The position numbers were made by a program, and so were the translations under genes. A DNA stretch of 64,000 bases from Acinetobacter pittii ANC 4050 (GTDB taxonomy: Bacteria > Pseudomonadota > Gammaproteobacteria > Pseudomonadales > Moraxellaceae), in the NCBI RefSeq assembly GCF_000399685.1, contig NZ_KB976987.1, forward strand, positions 1,052,954-1,116,953, read 5' to 3'. This document shows positions 8,996-17,738 of the stretch, in pieces. Each line of letters begins with the position of its first letter. Positions within the stretch are counted from its first letter, which is position 1. The notes under the pieces were generated by a model. That model made no database searches. It was not told the origin of the DNA and worked only from the letters and a program-made list of their open reading frames with translations.

Positions 8996-10867
8996 TTAGA
9001 GGTAAATATCCGGTGGATATGGTGTGTTATCACTAATTGGCGAGTAAAGTGTATTTTCAACGAAGAAGCCATTTGGAGCTTGAGTAGTATCAATCGTAAT
9101 TGAATCAAACATAACTTGTGGATAGGCCCAAATAAATTGCTTCATTAAACCGAGAGGAACATTGTTTTTCATATCACCAAAAATTCGTTGCCAGATAGGT
9201 GTGCGATAAGGTTTGTTTTTGTCGAACCCATAGATATAAGCAATAGATTCATCAGGAACAAATCCAGATAAGTAAATGACTTTATTGGCAGGATAGCCTA
9301 GCCCTTGTATAGGTATTTGGGAAACTGCCTGATGGGCCAAGTCTAGGCGAGCTTCTAATAACCAGTCATAAGCTTCTGTCATCATGTAATCAAAATTAGG
9401 ATATGAATAGTGTTGGCTTGGATAGTTAATATAAGTGGCTAATGTCTGAATTGGGGATTGAATAGAAGGAAAGAAAATAAGTGGGCTAACTTTGGCACTA
9501 GAATATTTTGCTTTGATAACGGTACGAATATTTTGACAGGTTTGTCCTAATTTATTTCTAAGCCATGTTTTAAACTCATCATACGGCGTTCCTGTTTTAT
9601 TCATTGCTTCGTAAATAGTACCTAGATCTGGTGCATATAAACCTGTATCTGCATTAAATGCCAGTTTAGTTGGATAGTCATATACACAAGGTAGATTTGT
9701 ACCCGTGTTATACCACCACCAAGGTTCACCAATCTGCATGTTTACATCACATCCCCCTGCAACCATTGCATCTGCAAACTCAATAAAGACTTTATGTAGA
9801 TATGCCAAAGCATTTTGATGGCTTAAACTAAAGAAATAGCTAGGTGGCTCATAACCTGTCCGACCTAAGTTATTATTCCAGTCACGTTGTGCCCAATATT
9901 CATTGGCCCCCAAGGAATACATTTCAAAGCTGACCCCAAAGATGGGCTGCATACTGGCGTTATGTAAAGCCTGAGCATATTTCTCATGCCATTTACGAGT
10001 ACATGAGTTAACGACCGCCTCACCTGTCACCATCGTATCTGGTATTTGCCATTTATTAATGTCAGTTTTCCAAGTCATTTCAGGATAATGCGACATTCCA
10101 CAATAATGGTTCACCAAACCTTTATATCCCAAAGCCACCATATTGTTGACTAGGCGCTGGGGGTTTAAATCATAGTGGTCATCATAACTTGTACAGATAC
10201 CATAATTGTGTTGAGGGACAACTACACGACTCAAATTTAACTTTGCATTTGTTCCAGTCACAACTGAATTGGTCACACGAATGTAGCCATCTTTTGGTTG
10301 GCTTAAAGGCGTGGCGGATTGGCTATTGTAGTCACTGGTAAATCCCGAAAATGAAATTCGCTGAATATTGGTTACCGGAAAGCTATCTGTAGCAGAAAAA
10401 CCTGCTTTTACTGTGTCCCAGTTAATACGGATGTGCGCCGTTCGCGATGAAGGATTATTTGCGTAATTAAATAGAACAATATATGCAATTTTATCTATAC
10501 CATTATCTTTATAGTACACCGTTAAAGTCGGTGTTAAACTCGGATTATTTAGCACTGGCATAGAAGCCGATAGTTCAATATCGAAATCCCAAACCACCCC
10601 TGCATAGCTATACTTGGTTTCATATGCTAAAAATTTATGGTCTTTAGTGTCAGAAGAATCCCAACTAATTCCTACTAAGTCATTTGCCATACGTGATCTA
10701 AAAGATGCCTCAAATCCATTCCCATAATTTGTAATGGCAAAAGACATGGTTTGCGGACCGTCTATTCTCCAGTAAATAGGACTAAACCGATCAATAAGTG
10801 TATTTTGAGTGATTGGATGAGGTGATGAATTAGAATTATTTTGCACATTTTGTCGATTAGTTATCAT
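8996..10867 (-). CDS. Large protein, possibly phage-tail-like TIM-barrel protein
   Basis: This 623-residue protein has no signal peptide or transmembrane segment. Residues 30-215 look beta-rich (SPIYWRIDGPQTMSFAI, VWDFDIELSAS, VTNSVVTGTNAKLNLSRVVVP). From about 220 the chain reads like a TIM barrel of glycoside-hydrolase type: CTSYDDHYDLNP, MVALGYKGLVNHYCGM, QPIFGVSFEMYS, MQIGEPWWWYN, FDYMMTEAYDWL. Acidic residues at strand ends (GEPWWW, TEAYDW) resemble catalytic carboxylates. From memory it recalls tail proteins of gene transfer agents and the non-contractile tail sheath family. No other phage gene surrounds it. Function is unassigned. Confidence 0.55.
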   Translation of the reverse strand: MITNRQNVQNNSNSSPHPITQNTLIDRFSPIYWRIDGPQTMSFAITNYGNGFEASFRSRMANDLVGISWDSSDTKDHKFLAYETKYSYAGVVWDFDIELSASMPVLNNPSLTPTLTVYYKDNGIDKIAYIVLFNYANNPSSRTAHIRINWDTVKAGFSATDSFPVTNIQRISFSGFTSDYNSQSATPLSQPKDGYIRVTNSVVTGTNAKLNLSRVVVPQHNYGICTSYDDHYDLNPQRLVNNMVALGYKGLVNHYCGMSHYPEMTWKTDINKWQIPDTMVTGEAVVNSCTRKWHEKYAQALHNASMQPIFGVSFEMYSLGANEYWAQRDWNNNLGRTGYEPPSYFFSLSHQNALAYLHKVFIEFADAMVAGGCDVNMQIGEPWWWYNTGTNLPCVYDYPTKLAFNADTGLYAPDLGTIYEAMNKTGTPYDEFKTWLRNKLGQTCQNIRTVIKAKYSSAKVSPLIFFPSIQSPIQTLATYINYPSQHYSYPNFDYMMTEAYDWLLEARLDLAHQAVSQIPIQGLGYPANKVIYLSGFVPDESIAYIYGFDKNKPYRTPIWQRIFGDMKNNVPLGLMKQFIWAYPQVMFDSITIDTTQAPNGFFVENTLYSPISDNTPYPPDIYL

Positions 10868-11049
10868 GTCTACATTCTCTTAATGCATTAAGAGGTTTTA
10901 TCTTAAATAATAATTTTTATTGCATTGTTCAGATAAGTAACAATGGAGTTTAATTTATTTACAGTGATTATTTTTTATAAAGTTCAAAATGATCTTAAAC
11001 AAGAAAACTTAATATTACCTAAAATATTTTTGTACTGAGGAGATAATAA

Positions 11050-12207
11050 ATGGCAAATTTTATACAGCCTATAAACTTTAAGTTTTTGTATGTATTTACT
11101 CCTCTTGTATTTGTATTAACAGGTTGCAGTGAAACTTTACACTCTCAGACACCCTTATCAGTGAAGACTTCTTCAGAGAATATTGCTTATCCAGAGATTG
11201 ATCCGATTTTAGGAGAAAAGTTACAACCGGATGAGGAGCTCATCGCCCACAATATAGCCCAAGTGATTGAAAAGTCGATCCGTGAACAATATAGGGCTGG
11301 AAATGCTTTACGTGATGCACATCCTAAAGCGCATGGATGTGTGCGAGCTGAATTTCATGTCTCAAAAGATATACCCACTCAATTGGCTAAAGGGATGTTT
11401 ATTCCAGATCAAACTTATCAAGCATGGATTCGCTTTTCAAATGCCTCAAATGACGCCTCTAATGCGGACATTAATAAAGATGCGCGTGGTATAGCAATAA
11501 AAATATTGGGTGTATCTGGACAAAAAATTTTAGAAAGTGAAAAGCAAGCAACCACACAAGATTTTATTATGATTAATCATCCGGTCTTTTTTGCCAATGA
11601 TGCTAAACGATATCTTTCTTTTATGAATGATGTGAATAGCCATAATATGATCAGAAAACTTCATATTCCGATTGCCCTAGGTTTTAAAGGAACCATGAAT
11701 GCACTCGGAGCACGTAATTCGCAAATCGCAAACCCATTATATGCACGGTATTGGTCTATGGTTCCCTATCAGCTAGGGGTGGGTAATGATCGAAAAGCAG
11801 TTAAATATTCAGTTCGTGCCTGTTCAATGCCACCAAACAATCTACCTAAAAATCCTAACCATAATTATTTAAGAGAAGCTTTAAAGAACACTTTGCAAAG
11901 TACAGATGCTTGTATGGAATTTCTTATTCAGCCACGGACCTCAAGCCAAATGTTAGTAGAAGATTCAATGACAGAGTGGGATGAGAAAGTAGCTCCTTTC
12001 TATCAAGTGGCAACTATCCATATCCCAAAGCAAAACTTTGATACAGCTGAACAAAATAAGTTTTGTGAAAATCTATCTTTTACGCCGTGGCACGCCTTAG
12101 TAGAACATAGACCATTAGGTGCAGTAAATAGAATGCGTAAAGTCATTTATGAAAATATCAGCAGAGTTCGGCATGATATGAATTCAGCACCTAGACAAGA
12201 ACCTTAA
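11050..12207 (+). CDS. Catalase-family lipoprotein (SrpA-like)
   Basis: This 385-residue protein begins with a lipoprotein signal peptide with lipobox LTGC (Cys26), so it should be anchored in a cell-envelope membrane. The body matches the short catalase-related family: GCVRAEFHV (active-site His region), WIRFSNAS, DARGIAIKI, TQDFIMINHPVFF, and near the C-terminus RPLGAVNRMRKVIYE with the Arg/Tyr heme-ligand region. It is shorter than true catalases (about 480 residues) and lacks their C-terminal domains. It may be a heme-dependent peroxidase or catalase-like protein acting outside the cytoplasm. A good ribosome binding site (GAGGAG) precedes the ATG. Catalytic activity is not shown by sequence. 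Confidence 0.8.
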   Translation: MANFIQPINFKFLYVFTPLVFVLTGCSETLHSQTPLSVKTSSENIAYPEIDPILGEKLQPDEELIAHNIAQVIEKSIREQYRAGNALRDAHPKAHGCVRAEFHVSKDIPTQLAKGMFIPDQTYQAWIRFSNASNDASNADINKDARGIAIKILGVSGQKILESEKQATTQDFIMINHPVFFANDAKRYLSFMNDVNSHNMIRKLHIPIALGFKGTMNALGARNSQIANPLYARYWSMVPYQLGVGNDRKAVKYSVRACSMPPNNLPKNPNHNYLREALKNTLQSTDACMEFLIQPRTSSQMLVEDSMTEWDEKVAPFYQVATIHIPKQNFDTAEQNKFCENLSFTPWHALVEHRPLGAVNRMRKVIYENISRVRHDMNSAPRQEP

Positions 12208-12212
12208 ATACA

Positions 12213-12521
12213 TTATCCATTAATGCCCTTGCTTGTATCTATAGTGATGCGATCGATGAAATCTGCCAACCATAAAATAAACTCATCTTCATTTTTATGT
12301 CGTGGAATCAAGCTCATGTCTAATCTAATGGGTAATTCATTTTTAACGCTAATTACAGTGCCTTCAAAATTCACAAAGTTATATAAAAATTTTAATTCTG
12401 TACCTGCAATAGCTTTTTTGATTTCTACAATAAGATTGTTTAAGTTCTTTAGATGATTGTTTGAATATTTATTTTTAATATTTTTATTAATTTTTTCTGC
12501 TAATAGTAAATATTTTGGCAT
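12213..12521 (-). CDS. Small protein, paralogue of 13348-13809
   Basis: This 102-residue soluble protein is of unknown function. AAGGAGG precedes the ATG at a good distance. It aligns along its length with the first two thirds of the protein at 13348-13809: both start MPKYLLLAE/MPQYLIIAE, share GT-N-KF/K-YNFV/IDFE, then LDMSLIPRHKNEDEFILWLADFI against LDMSLMPKYKNKDEYILWLAGFI. The paralogy is clear; the family is not one that I recognise. Its stop abuts the catalase-like gene (5 bases), so the two are convergent without a visible terminator. It lies in an AT-rich stretch of small minus-strand genes. Confidence 0.7.
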   Translation of the reverse strand: MPKYLLLAEKINKNIKNKYSNNHLKNLNNLIVEIKKAIAGTELKFLYNFVNFEGTVISVKNELPIRLDMSLIPRHKNEDEFILWLADFIDRITIDTSKGING

Positions 12522-12822
12522 TTCTACCTCCTTATTAATTATTTATAAGTATAAGTTTAAAGTTATAAAAATAAGTTTTTAATTTTTATTAAATTGTTTC
12601 TAGTTTTTTAATTTTAATTCACAAGTTGTGCCTAGTATAACTATTTATTGTTTTAAAATGTGATTTAGTTTGTTTTTTTATTCTGATTAAATTAGTAGGT
12701 TTTTAATATTGACTAAAATACTCGGATTTTTAAATTTGTATTAAATAGGCTCAATATAGTTAATCTATTAAGCCTATTTAATTTTTAATATTTACTTGAG
12801 ACTAAAAATTACTTTTAAAATC

Positions 12823-12957
12823 TTAAGTAAGTTTCTGGAAAATTTTCATTTTATGAATTTTTCCACATTTCCTGCATTCTCTAATTTCATTATGAGCAAT
12901 ATCAAATTCATATTCCCAGACATGAATACAGAAAATTTGTCTAAGATTGTGGAGCAT
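12823..12957 (-). CDS. 44-residue zinc-finger-like microprotein
   Basis: An ATG at 12957 preceded by a perfect AAGGAGG at five bases opens a 44-residue frame. The protein has FCIHVWEYEF early (Cys9, His11, Trp13 region) and RECRKCGKIH later, a CxxC followed by GxxH. This layout (C-x-H-x-W ... C-x-x-C-G) resembles small Cys/His zinc proteins often found in prophages and accessory regions. Its codon use is AT-rich like its neighbours. It is too short for standard ORF calling. The strong ribosome binding site is the main support. Function unknown. Confidence 0.6.
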   Translation of the reverse strand: MLHNLRQIFCIHVWEYEFDIAHNEIRECRKCGKIHKMKIFQKLT

Positions 12958-13014
12958 AGACGCCTCCTTATAAAAAACCGACTCAGCAGTAAGTTCTTTA
13001 TCAATCTACTTAGC

Positions 13015-13113
13015 TTATTTTGATGAGTTTTCCTCTTTAGCTTTATCCTCCTTGTGTTTACAGCAATAACCGAAAACAGCACCAGCGCCAAAGAAAAACA
13101 TAGCTTTAAACAT
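13015..13113 (-). CDS. 32-residue Gly-rich membrane-like microprotein
   Basis: An ATG at 13113 with GGAG seven bases upstream encodes 32 residues: a hydrophobic Gly-rich head (FKAMFFFGAGAVFGY), a cysteine pair, then a charged tail (KHKEDKAKEENSSK). This is the layout of a very short single-span membrane protein with a charged cytoplasmic tail. The 58-residue protein at 17562-17738 has the same plan (hydrophobic Gly-rich head, Cys, Lys-rich tail) and may be related. It starts 60 bases upstream of the zinc-finger-like gene on the same strand. Confidence 0.55.
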   Translation of the reverse strand: MFKAMFFFGAGAVFGYCCKHKEDKAKEENSSK

Positions 13114-13266
13114 ACTTATCTCCAAAAGATAGTTAAGTAAATTTAAAACTAACATTGAAGGATGTATCTGTTTTTAGGCCAATGAGTCTGTTTCTGTGCG
13201 TTATGCAAACTTTTGTGAAAAGATATAACAATATATTTTTTAGCAACAAGACAAGCAAAATTAAAA

Positions 13267-13336
13267 AACCGCCCCAGTAGGCGGTTGCTGAATTTACAGC
13301 GACATATAGAAGTGTAGTGGACGATCGCTTCTATAT
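13267..13336. terminator. Two hairpins after the 153-residue gene
   Basis: AACCGCC (13267-13273) with GGCGGTT (13280-13286) forms a tight stem followed on the minus strand by a T-run: a terminator for the gene at 13348-13809. Next to it, ATATAGAAG (13304-13312) pairs with CTTCTATAT (13328-13336), followed on the plus strand by a T-run. Confidence 0.7.
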
Positions 13337-13347
13337 TTTTTATGTAC

Positions 13348-13809
13348 TTATTTTTCTTCTTTTATAATTTTAGTAAAATCATCTGATTTGAAATAATTGA
13401 TAATCATCTCTCCATCATCTCGAGTCGAAGTAGAAGTTGATACTTTAGATAGTTCGTCATAATTAAATTTAAAATCAGGAGGTATAAATTTTGAGATAGG
13501 TGGAAGCTTGGTCTCTCCTCCTGTTGTAATTCTTTCAATAAAACCTGCGAGCCAAAGTATATATTCATCTTTATTTTTATATTTCGGCATAAGGCTCATG
13601 TCTAACTTTATGGCACACTCCTCTAAAGGCTTAGTTAGGCATTCCTCAAAATCTATAAAATTGTATTTAAGTTTAAATTTGGTGCCTTTAATTTCATTAC
13701 GAATTGCACCCACTAGTTGATTTAAGTTTTCTGCTGAGCTTTCTGAAAATAAATTTTTGTCCTCAATCTTTTTATACACATTCTCAGCGATGATTAAATA
13801 TTGTGGCAT
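13348..13809 (-). CDS. Small protein, longer paralogue of 12213-12521
   Basis: This 153-residue soluble protein is of unknown function, with GGGAG eight bases before its ATG. Residues 1-95 match the 102-residue neighbour, including LDMSLMPKYKNKDEYILWLAGFI. Residues 96-153 add a Pro-rich linker (KLPPISKFIPPDF) and a polar Ser/Thr/Asp/Lys tail absent from the short copy. The two genes flank the two microproteins, which suggests local duplication. Nothing in the context (no toxin motif, no transposase) fixes a role. A paired immunity or contact-related function is possible but unsupported. Confidence 0.7.
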   Translation of the reverse strand: MPQYLIIAENVYKKIEDKNLFSESSAENLNQLVGAIRNEIKGTKFKLKYNFIDFEECLTKPLEECAIKLDMSLMPKYKNKDEYILWLAGFIERITTGGETKLPPISKFIPPDFKFNYDELSKVSTSTSTRDDGEMIINYFKSDDFTKIIKEEK

Positions 13810-14003
13810 CTCTATTTTCTCCCTTTTATTGTTAAGCTACTCACTCAGCCTTTTAAGGAAGTATGATAGATATCATGTTTTCTAATGTAATTGTTGTGCT
13901 GCCAATTGTAATTAATGTGTTTTTGTGAAACTTGCAAGCATAACCATCCGAAAAAAATAAATTTAATGCAAACTAAGTCTCATTTTTTGGATAGGAATTT
14001 ACT

Positions 14004-14429
14004 TTAATCAAAAAGTATTTTTAGTTCATTTAAAGTGGGAAGTTGATTATAGGACTCATCAGCCGCTATTGTGTTTGCCCAATTGGTTTTTGAAACCATA
14101 CAAAAATTAAGTTTCTTTAGCACAACAATATCTTGATCTATCAATCCTAATGGAATCCACATAAAGTCGGTACTGCCCACTAAGTTCGGTACTGGCGATC
14201 CGCATTTGCTGCAAAATGAAGAAGTGAAGCCGGTTTCTTTTTTATAGGTGCGGACAAGTTCTAAACCTGATAACCATTCAAATCTATTCTTACTTACTAA
14301 AGTTGCTGCGTTTGATCCCGTTCCGGTTTGTTTACGGCAGAGACTACAGTGGCAATGATAAACCGTGTTTATTTCATTGCGAATAGAAAATTTGACTTCA
14401 TTGCATAGACAAGAACCCACATGGCTCAT
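14004..14429 (-). CDS. GFA-family zinc protein (CENP-V/GFA domain)
   Basis: This 141-residue protein has the zinc-binding fold of the glutathione-dependent formaldehyde-activating/CENP-V family. Visible ligands are CLCNEV near residue 8, CHCSLCRKQTG near residue 26, and FCSKCGSPVP near residue 73. Length is standard. Members are often annotated as formaldehyde-activating enzymes, but catalytic proof is poor for most, so only the fold is assigned with confidence. It is transcribed alone. Upstream, GAGATG close to the start gives a plausible ribosome binding region. Confidence 0.85.
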   Translation of the reverse strand: MSHVGSCLCNEVKFSIRNEINTVYHCHCSLCRKQTGTGSNAATLVSKNRFEWLSGLELVRTYKKETGFTSSFCSKCGSPVPNLVGSTDFMWIPLGLIDQDIVVLKKLNFCMVSKTNWANTIAADESYNQLPTLNELKILFD

Positions 14430-14663
14430 CTCGAGTATCCTTTTTAAAATAATGTTGAATATAGCATTAGGCTTAAAAAGGGTTAAATTTAACTTTATAT
14501 TTTTAAATAGATATGTTTTCGTAGAATTACCTATAAATATAAGAAATTGCTAGAGTTGAGACTTGGCAGAGTGTATTTATAACGTTTAATATGAATTTTG
14601 ACATATAAATTGAATATAAAAATGCTGTGATGGATTTATCTTGGATGCGACTTAAAAGCTTAC

Positions 14664-16229
14664 ATGATTAATCAATTGTATCAGCAATATAGCCGTATGG
14701 CATTAAATGCTTGGGGCTTTACAAATACACCTTCGTATAACGGTACATACGACCCTGATGAGAATGATACAGTGACGAATAGCTTTAATTGGTTGAATGA
14801 TGAGCAAGCTACGGAAAAAACGAAACAAGGTTTAACTGCTTTTGTCGCATTAGATGATGCCTTTATCAGTATCGCTTCTCGTATGTACCTCATTAGAAAT
14901 GCAAAAGAAAAGATCGATTTACAATACTATATTTGGACCAATGATTTTGTTGGAAACTTAATGCTGCATGAGTTGCTAACGGCGGCAGATCGTGGCGTAA
15001 AAATCCGTTTACTCATCGATGATCAAAACGGAATAAAGCTCGATGGTGTTCTCCGGAGTCTTCTGCACCACCCTAACTTTGAAATTCGATTATTTAACCC
15101 ATATAAATTTAGATATTTAAGAATCTTGGACTATATTTTTCGGTTCAAAAAAGTAAACCATCGCATGCATAATAAATTAATTATTGCAGATGGCATGATT
15201 GCTGTAACAGGCGGTAGAAATATCAGCAGTGAATATTTTGATGCAAGTAGTAAGTTTCAGTTTACAGATTTAGATATTTTATTTTATGGCCATACAGTAC
15301 AGCATGCTCAAGTCGTATTTAATGATTTTTGGCAAAATGATTTAAGTCAAAATGCTACCGAGCTCATAGGTACATGTGCTGTCCACCACTTGCAAACACT
15401 CAGGCAGCACTATCATGATCTGCTTCACGAAAGTGAAAATCATATTCAAACTGAAGATAAGCTTTCCGATGCACAAACTTATTTAAAAGAGCTCCTACAA
15501 AATTATCCAATTCAATGGTCAAAAGCATATTTCGTTGCAGATTCACCTAAAAAAATCTTAGGGTTAGCCTCTAAGGAAGAGATGCTTTATGGGCAAGTCA
15601 TAAAGATTATGGGTGAACCAGAGCAGCATATCGAATTAGCTTCTGCTTATTTTGTGCCGACTCAGCAAGGAACTTATTATTTAAAACAGCTAAAAGTACA
15701 AGGGGTTAAAGTCAGGGTTTTAACCAATTCTTTTGCTGCAAATGATGTAGCGATTGTGCATGCTTTTTATAGTCAATATCGAGTTGAAATGCTCAAAAAT
15801 GGCGTAGAGCTATTTGAGTTTAAGCCATTTTTAGAACGTAGACGCCGAACATGGTATGAAGTAGTGACTGGAAGTGTAATCCCTGCAAAAGGTAAAAATA
15901 AATCGAGCTTACATGCCAAATTTTTTGACGTAGACGGTAAAGTATTTATTGGTTCATTTAATTTTGATCCACGTTCAACTTACTTAAATACTGAGGTTGG
16001 TCTTGTGATTGAGTCGAGTCAACTACAAGCTCAAGTTTCAGTCATGCTTGATCAACATTTACCTCAAGTCGCCTACCAGCTTAAGTTAAATAATGAAGGA
16101 AAGATTATTTGGTTAGATTATCAGTCAGATGGAAAAATTATTGAATATGACAAAGACCCAGATACGAGTCTTTTTCAACGTACCATGGTTAAAGCAGTTT
16201 CATATTTACCAATTGAATGGATGATGTAA
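14664..16229 (+). CDS. Phospholipase D family protein (cardiolipin-synthase-like)
   Basis: This 521-residue protein has two HKD motifs: HNKLIIADG (His169, Lys171, Asp176) with the following GGRN, and HAKFFDVDG (His417, Lys419, Asp424) with GSFNFDPRS. Two such motifs in one chain form one active site for phosphatidyl transfer or hydrolysis. There is no signal peptide or clear N-terminal membrane span, unlike classical ClsA. The family fits ClsC-like or PLD-type enzymes of Acinetobacter. Substrate is not decided by sequence. It is monocistronic, with a convergent neighbour 17 bases after the stop. Confidence 0.85.
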   Translation: MINQLYQQYSRMALNAWGFTNTPSYNGTYDPDENDTVTNSFNWLNDEQATEKTKQGLTAFVALDDAFISIASRMYLIRNAKEKIDLQYYIWTNDFVGNLMLHELLTAADRGVKIRLLIDDQNGIKLDGVLRSLLHHPNFEIRLFNPYKFRYLRILDYIFRFKKVNHRMHNKLIIADGMIAVTGGRNISSEYFDASSKFQFTDLDILFYGHTVQHAQVVFNDFWQNDLSQNATELIGTCAVHHLQTLRQHYHDLLHESENHIQTEDKLSDAQTYLKELLQNYPIQWSKAYFVADSPKKILGLASKEEMLYGQVIKIMGEPEQHIELASAYFVPTQQGTYYLKQLKVQGVKVRVLTNSFAANDVAIVHAFYSQYRVEMLKNGVELFEFKPFLERRRRTWYEVVTGSVIPAKGKNKSSLHAKFFDVDGKVFIGSFNFDPRSTYLNTEVGLVIESSQLQAQVSVMLDQHLPQVAYQLKLNNEGKIIWLDYQSDGKIIEYDKDPDTSLFQRTMVKAVSYLPIEWMM

Positions 16230-16246
16230 AAGCGTTTTAGCTTTAA

Positions 16247-16834
16247 TTATAAAATCCCAATTTCTTTAAAGAATTTTCGATAAGCCTCTGCTTTCTTTTC
16301 TAGTGCCAATGGATAAGCTCTAGAAGACGATGGTAGACGGTATAAATTAATGTTACGTCCTGCAAAGTAAGTCGAGGTAGACATTCCTATAAGCGGTTTT
16401 TCAGTGTGTTCCGGTAAAACAGAAATTAAGGTGTCAGTCGCTTTATCGCCAGTGGTCATAATGGTCTGACATAAAGGAATCTGCTGAAGCAAAACAGCAA
16501 GATCTGTGGGTGTTACAATTTCAAGAAATTTATCTGCAGCATTCCCCTTCAACCTTTTAATTTGGTAAGCGGTATCAAAGATTGCAATGCCAGTTTCAAT
16601 CAAGAAATTTCGAATACGTTCTTCATTAAAATTTTTTTGGCTTTCACTTAAAAAGTAAGTTTTGTCTTGGAAAAAGATCAAACCGAAAATACGCCACATG
16701 TCATTTTGGAAATTTGGATAGTAAAAGTCCATCTTCCATTTATTACGTGGTGGTGGAAAACTACCTAACATGAGTAAACGAGCATTTTCAGGTAAAAATG
16801 GTTCAAGTGGATGTGTTTCTATCTCAATTATCAT
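16247..16834 (-). CDS. Uracil-DNA glycosylase superfamily protein
   Basis: This 195-residue protein has the start of the mismatch-specific glycosylase fold: LLMLGSFPPPRNKWKMDFYYPN (visible in pieces) carrying the GSFPP water-activating loop, followed by NDMWRIFG. A later STSTYFAGRN segment could be the second binding loop. The FYYPN-N-W signature is typical of hypoxanthine or uracil glycosylases of the UDG superfamily (family 6 or Mug-like). The base that it removes is not determined. It is cytosolic and a single gene. Confidence 0.75.
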   Translation of the reverse strand: MIIEIETHPLEPFLPENARLLMLGSFPPPRNKWKMDFYYPNFQNDMWRIFGLIFFQDKTYFLSESQKNFNEERIRNFLIETGIAIFDTAYQIKRLKGNAADKFLEIVTPTDLAVLLQQIPLCQTIMTTGDKATDTLISVLPEHTEKPLIGMSTSTYFAGRNINLYRLPSSSRAYPLALEKKAEAYRKFFKEIGIL

Positions 16835-17073
16835 AAAAAATCAGTAGTTACTTAAAAGTCTTATAAATAAATTAACCTATTTTCTAGTTAATCACGAGTC
16901 ATGAAATGCAATTTCTCTTCATTAAAGCATTAAAGGATGTCACAAAAGTAAGCATTGTTGAAGAATACTTATTTTAAAAATATTTTTTTCTTAAGTAAGT
17001 GCATTGAAGCGAAACATATTTATACTTCACCTCAATCACTTAGAAATATTAAAATGTTCTCACAGAAAAACGA

Positions 17074-17346
17074 TTAAGAATTAAGGACTTTAAAAACTTT
17101 ACCTGTTCTTGGATGAGCAAAAGTATTATCTTGGTCTAAATTGATGACTTTATCCGAAATCACAATTTTAGAAAGTGGTAACCAATTCTGCTCTTGTTCA
17201 GCTTGGACAAAGTTTTTTTCATAAATATTTTCATAAATTTGTTCAACAACGATTTCCATTCCACACATACTTTTAGCATTCACTTCTTTTAAAATATGGC
17301 GCTTTGACATTCTAGTCTCCATTTTTTTATTATCCGCATCGCTCAT
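17074..17346 (-). CDS. Small hypothetical protein (90 residues)
   Basis: I place the start at the ATG at 17346 (MSDADNKKMETRM) because GGAG lies eight bases upstream. The longer frame to 17412 would add a hydrophobic stretch but has no ribosome binding site. The protein is polar and soluble. RHILKEVNAKSMCGMEIVVEQIYENIYEK is a likely helix (shown here as one stretch in the gene, cited in short form), followed by HPRTGKVFKVLNS. No family recognised. It lies beside another small gene in the same AT-rich region. Confidence 0.55.
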   Translation of the reverse strand: MSDADNKKMETRMSKRHILKEVNAKSMCGMEIVVEQIYENIYEKNFVQAEQEQNWLPLSKIVISDKVINLDQDNTFAHPRTGKVFKVLNS

Positions 17347-17522
17347 AATAAAGACTCCACTGATACAATATGTAAATTTTAATAATGAAAGTGTTTTTTT
17401 TGTTTTAATCATATTTTCGTAATAGTTAAATGAATAGTTGAGTAATTATTTAATTTAAAGATTATTTTTAAGTTAAACTATGAAAAGTAAATATTGCCGA
17501 TAAATTTTTAATTTTAATAAAA

Positions 17523-17557
17523 ATTGAAGGGTTCATTAACTGAACCCTTTTTTATTT
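17523..17557. terminator. Terminator hairpin
   Basis: AAGGGTTCA (17527-17535) pairs perfectly with TGAACCCTT (17541-17549) around TTAAC. A T-run lies on the plus side and a weaker one on the minus side. It lies just beyond the stop of the 58-residue minus-strand gene and is likely its terminator. Confidence 0.75.
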
Positions 17558-17561
17558 AATT

Positions 17562-17738
17562 CTAAACTTGTACTACGTTATCAAGCGAACTATCGTCTTT
17601 ATTTTTAGCAGTGTCTTTACTCATCATTGTGTCAGTATCGCTATCTGTGTTAAAGCTCTTACTATTTTTTTGCTTTTTCTTGTACATACACATGCCAATC
17701 GCAATACCTGTTCCCAACACTATAATTGATTTTAACAT
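17562..17738 (-). CDS. 58-residue single-span membrane microprotein
   Basis: An ATG at 17738 with AGAGGTG five bases upstream opens a 58-codon frame. The head LKSIIVLGTGIAIGMCMY is hydrophobic with Gly spacing. It is followed by a Lys run (KKKQKN) and then a polar Ser/Thr/Asp tail ending NVVQV. This is the layout of a small inner membrane protein with a cytoplasmic tail. It shares its plan with the 32-residue protein at 13015-13113. A terminator follows directly. Function unknown. Confidence 0.6.
   Translation of the reverse strand: MLKSIIVLGTGIAIGMCMYKKKQKNSKSFNTDSDTDTMMSKDTAKNKDDSSLDNVVQV

Noticed and set aside
12796-13023. 75-residue plus-strand open frame
   Set aside because: It is the reverse shadow of the 44-residue microprotein gene and has no ribosome binding site.
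12846-13091. 81-residue open frame on the minus strand
   Set aside because: It overlaps, in another frame, the 44- and 32-residue genes that have strong ribosome binding sites; its own start has none and its composition is basic and unstructured.
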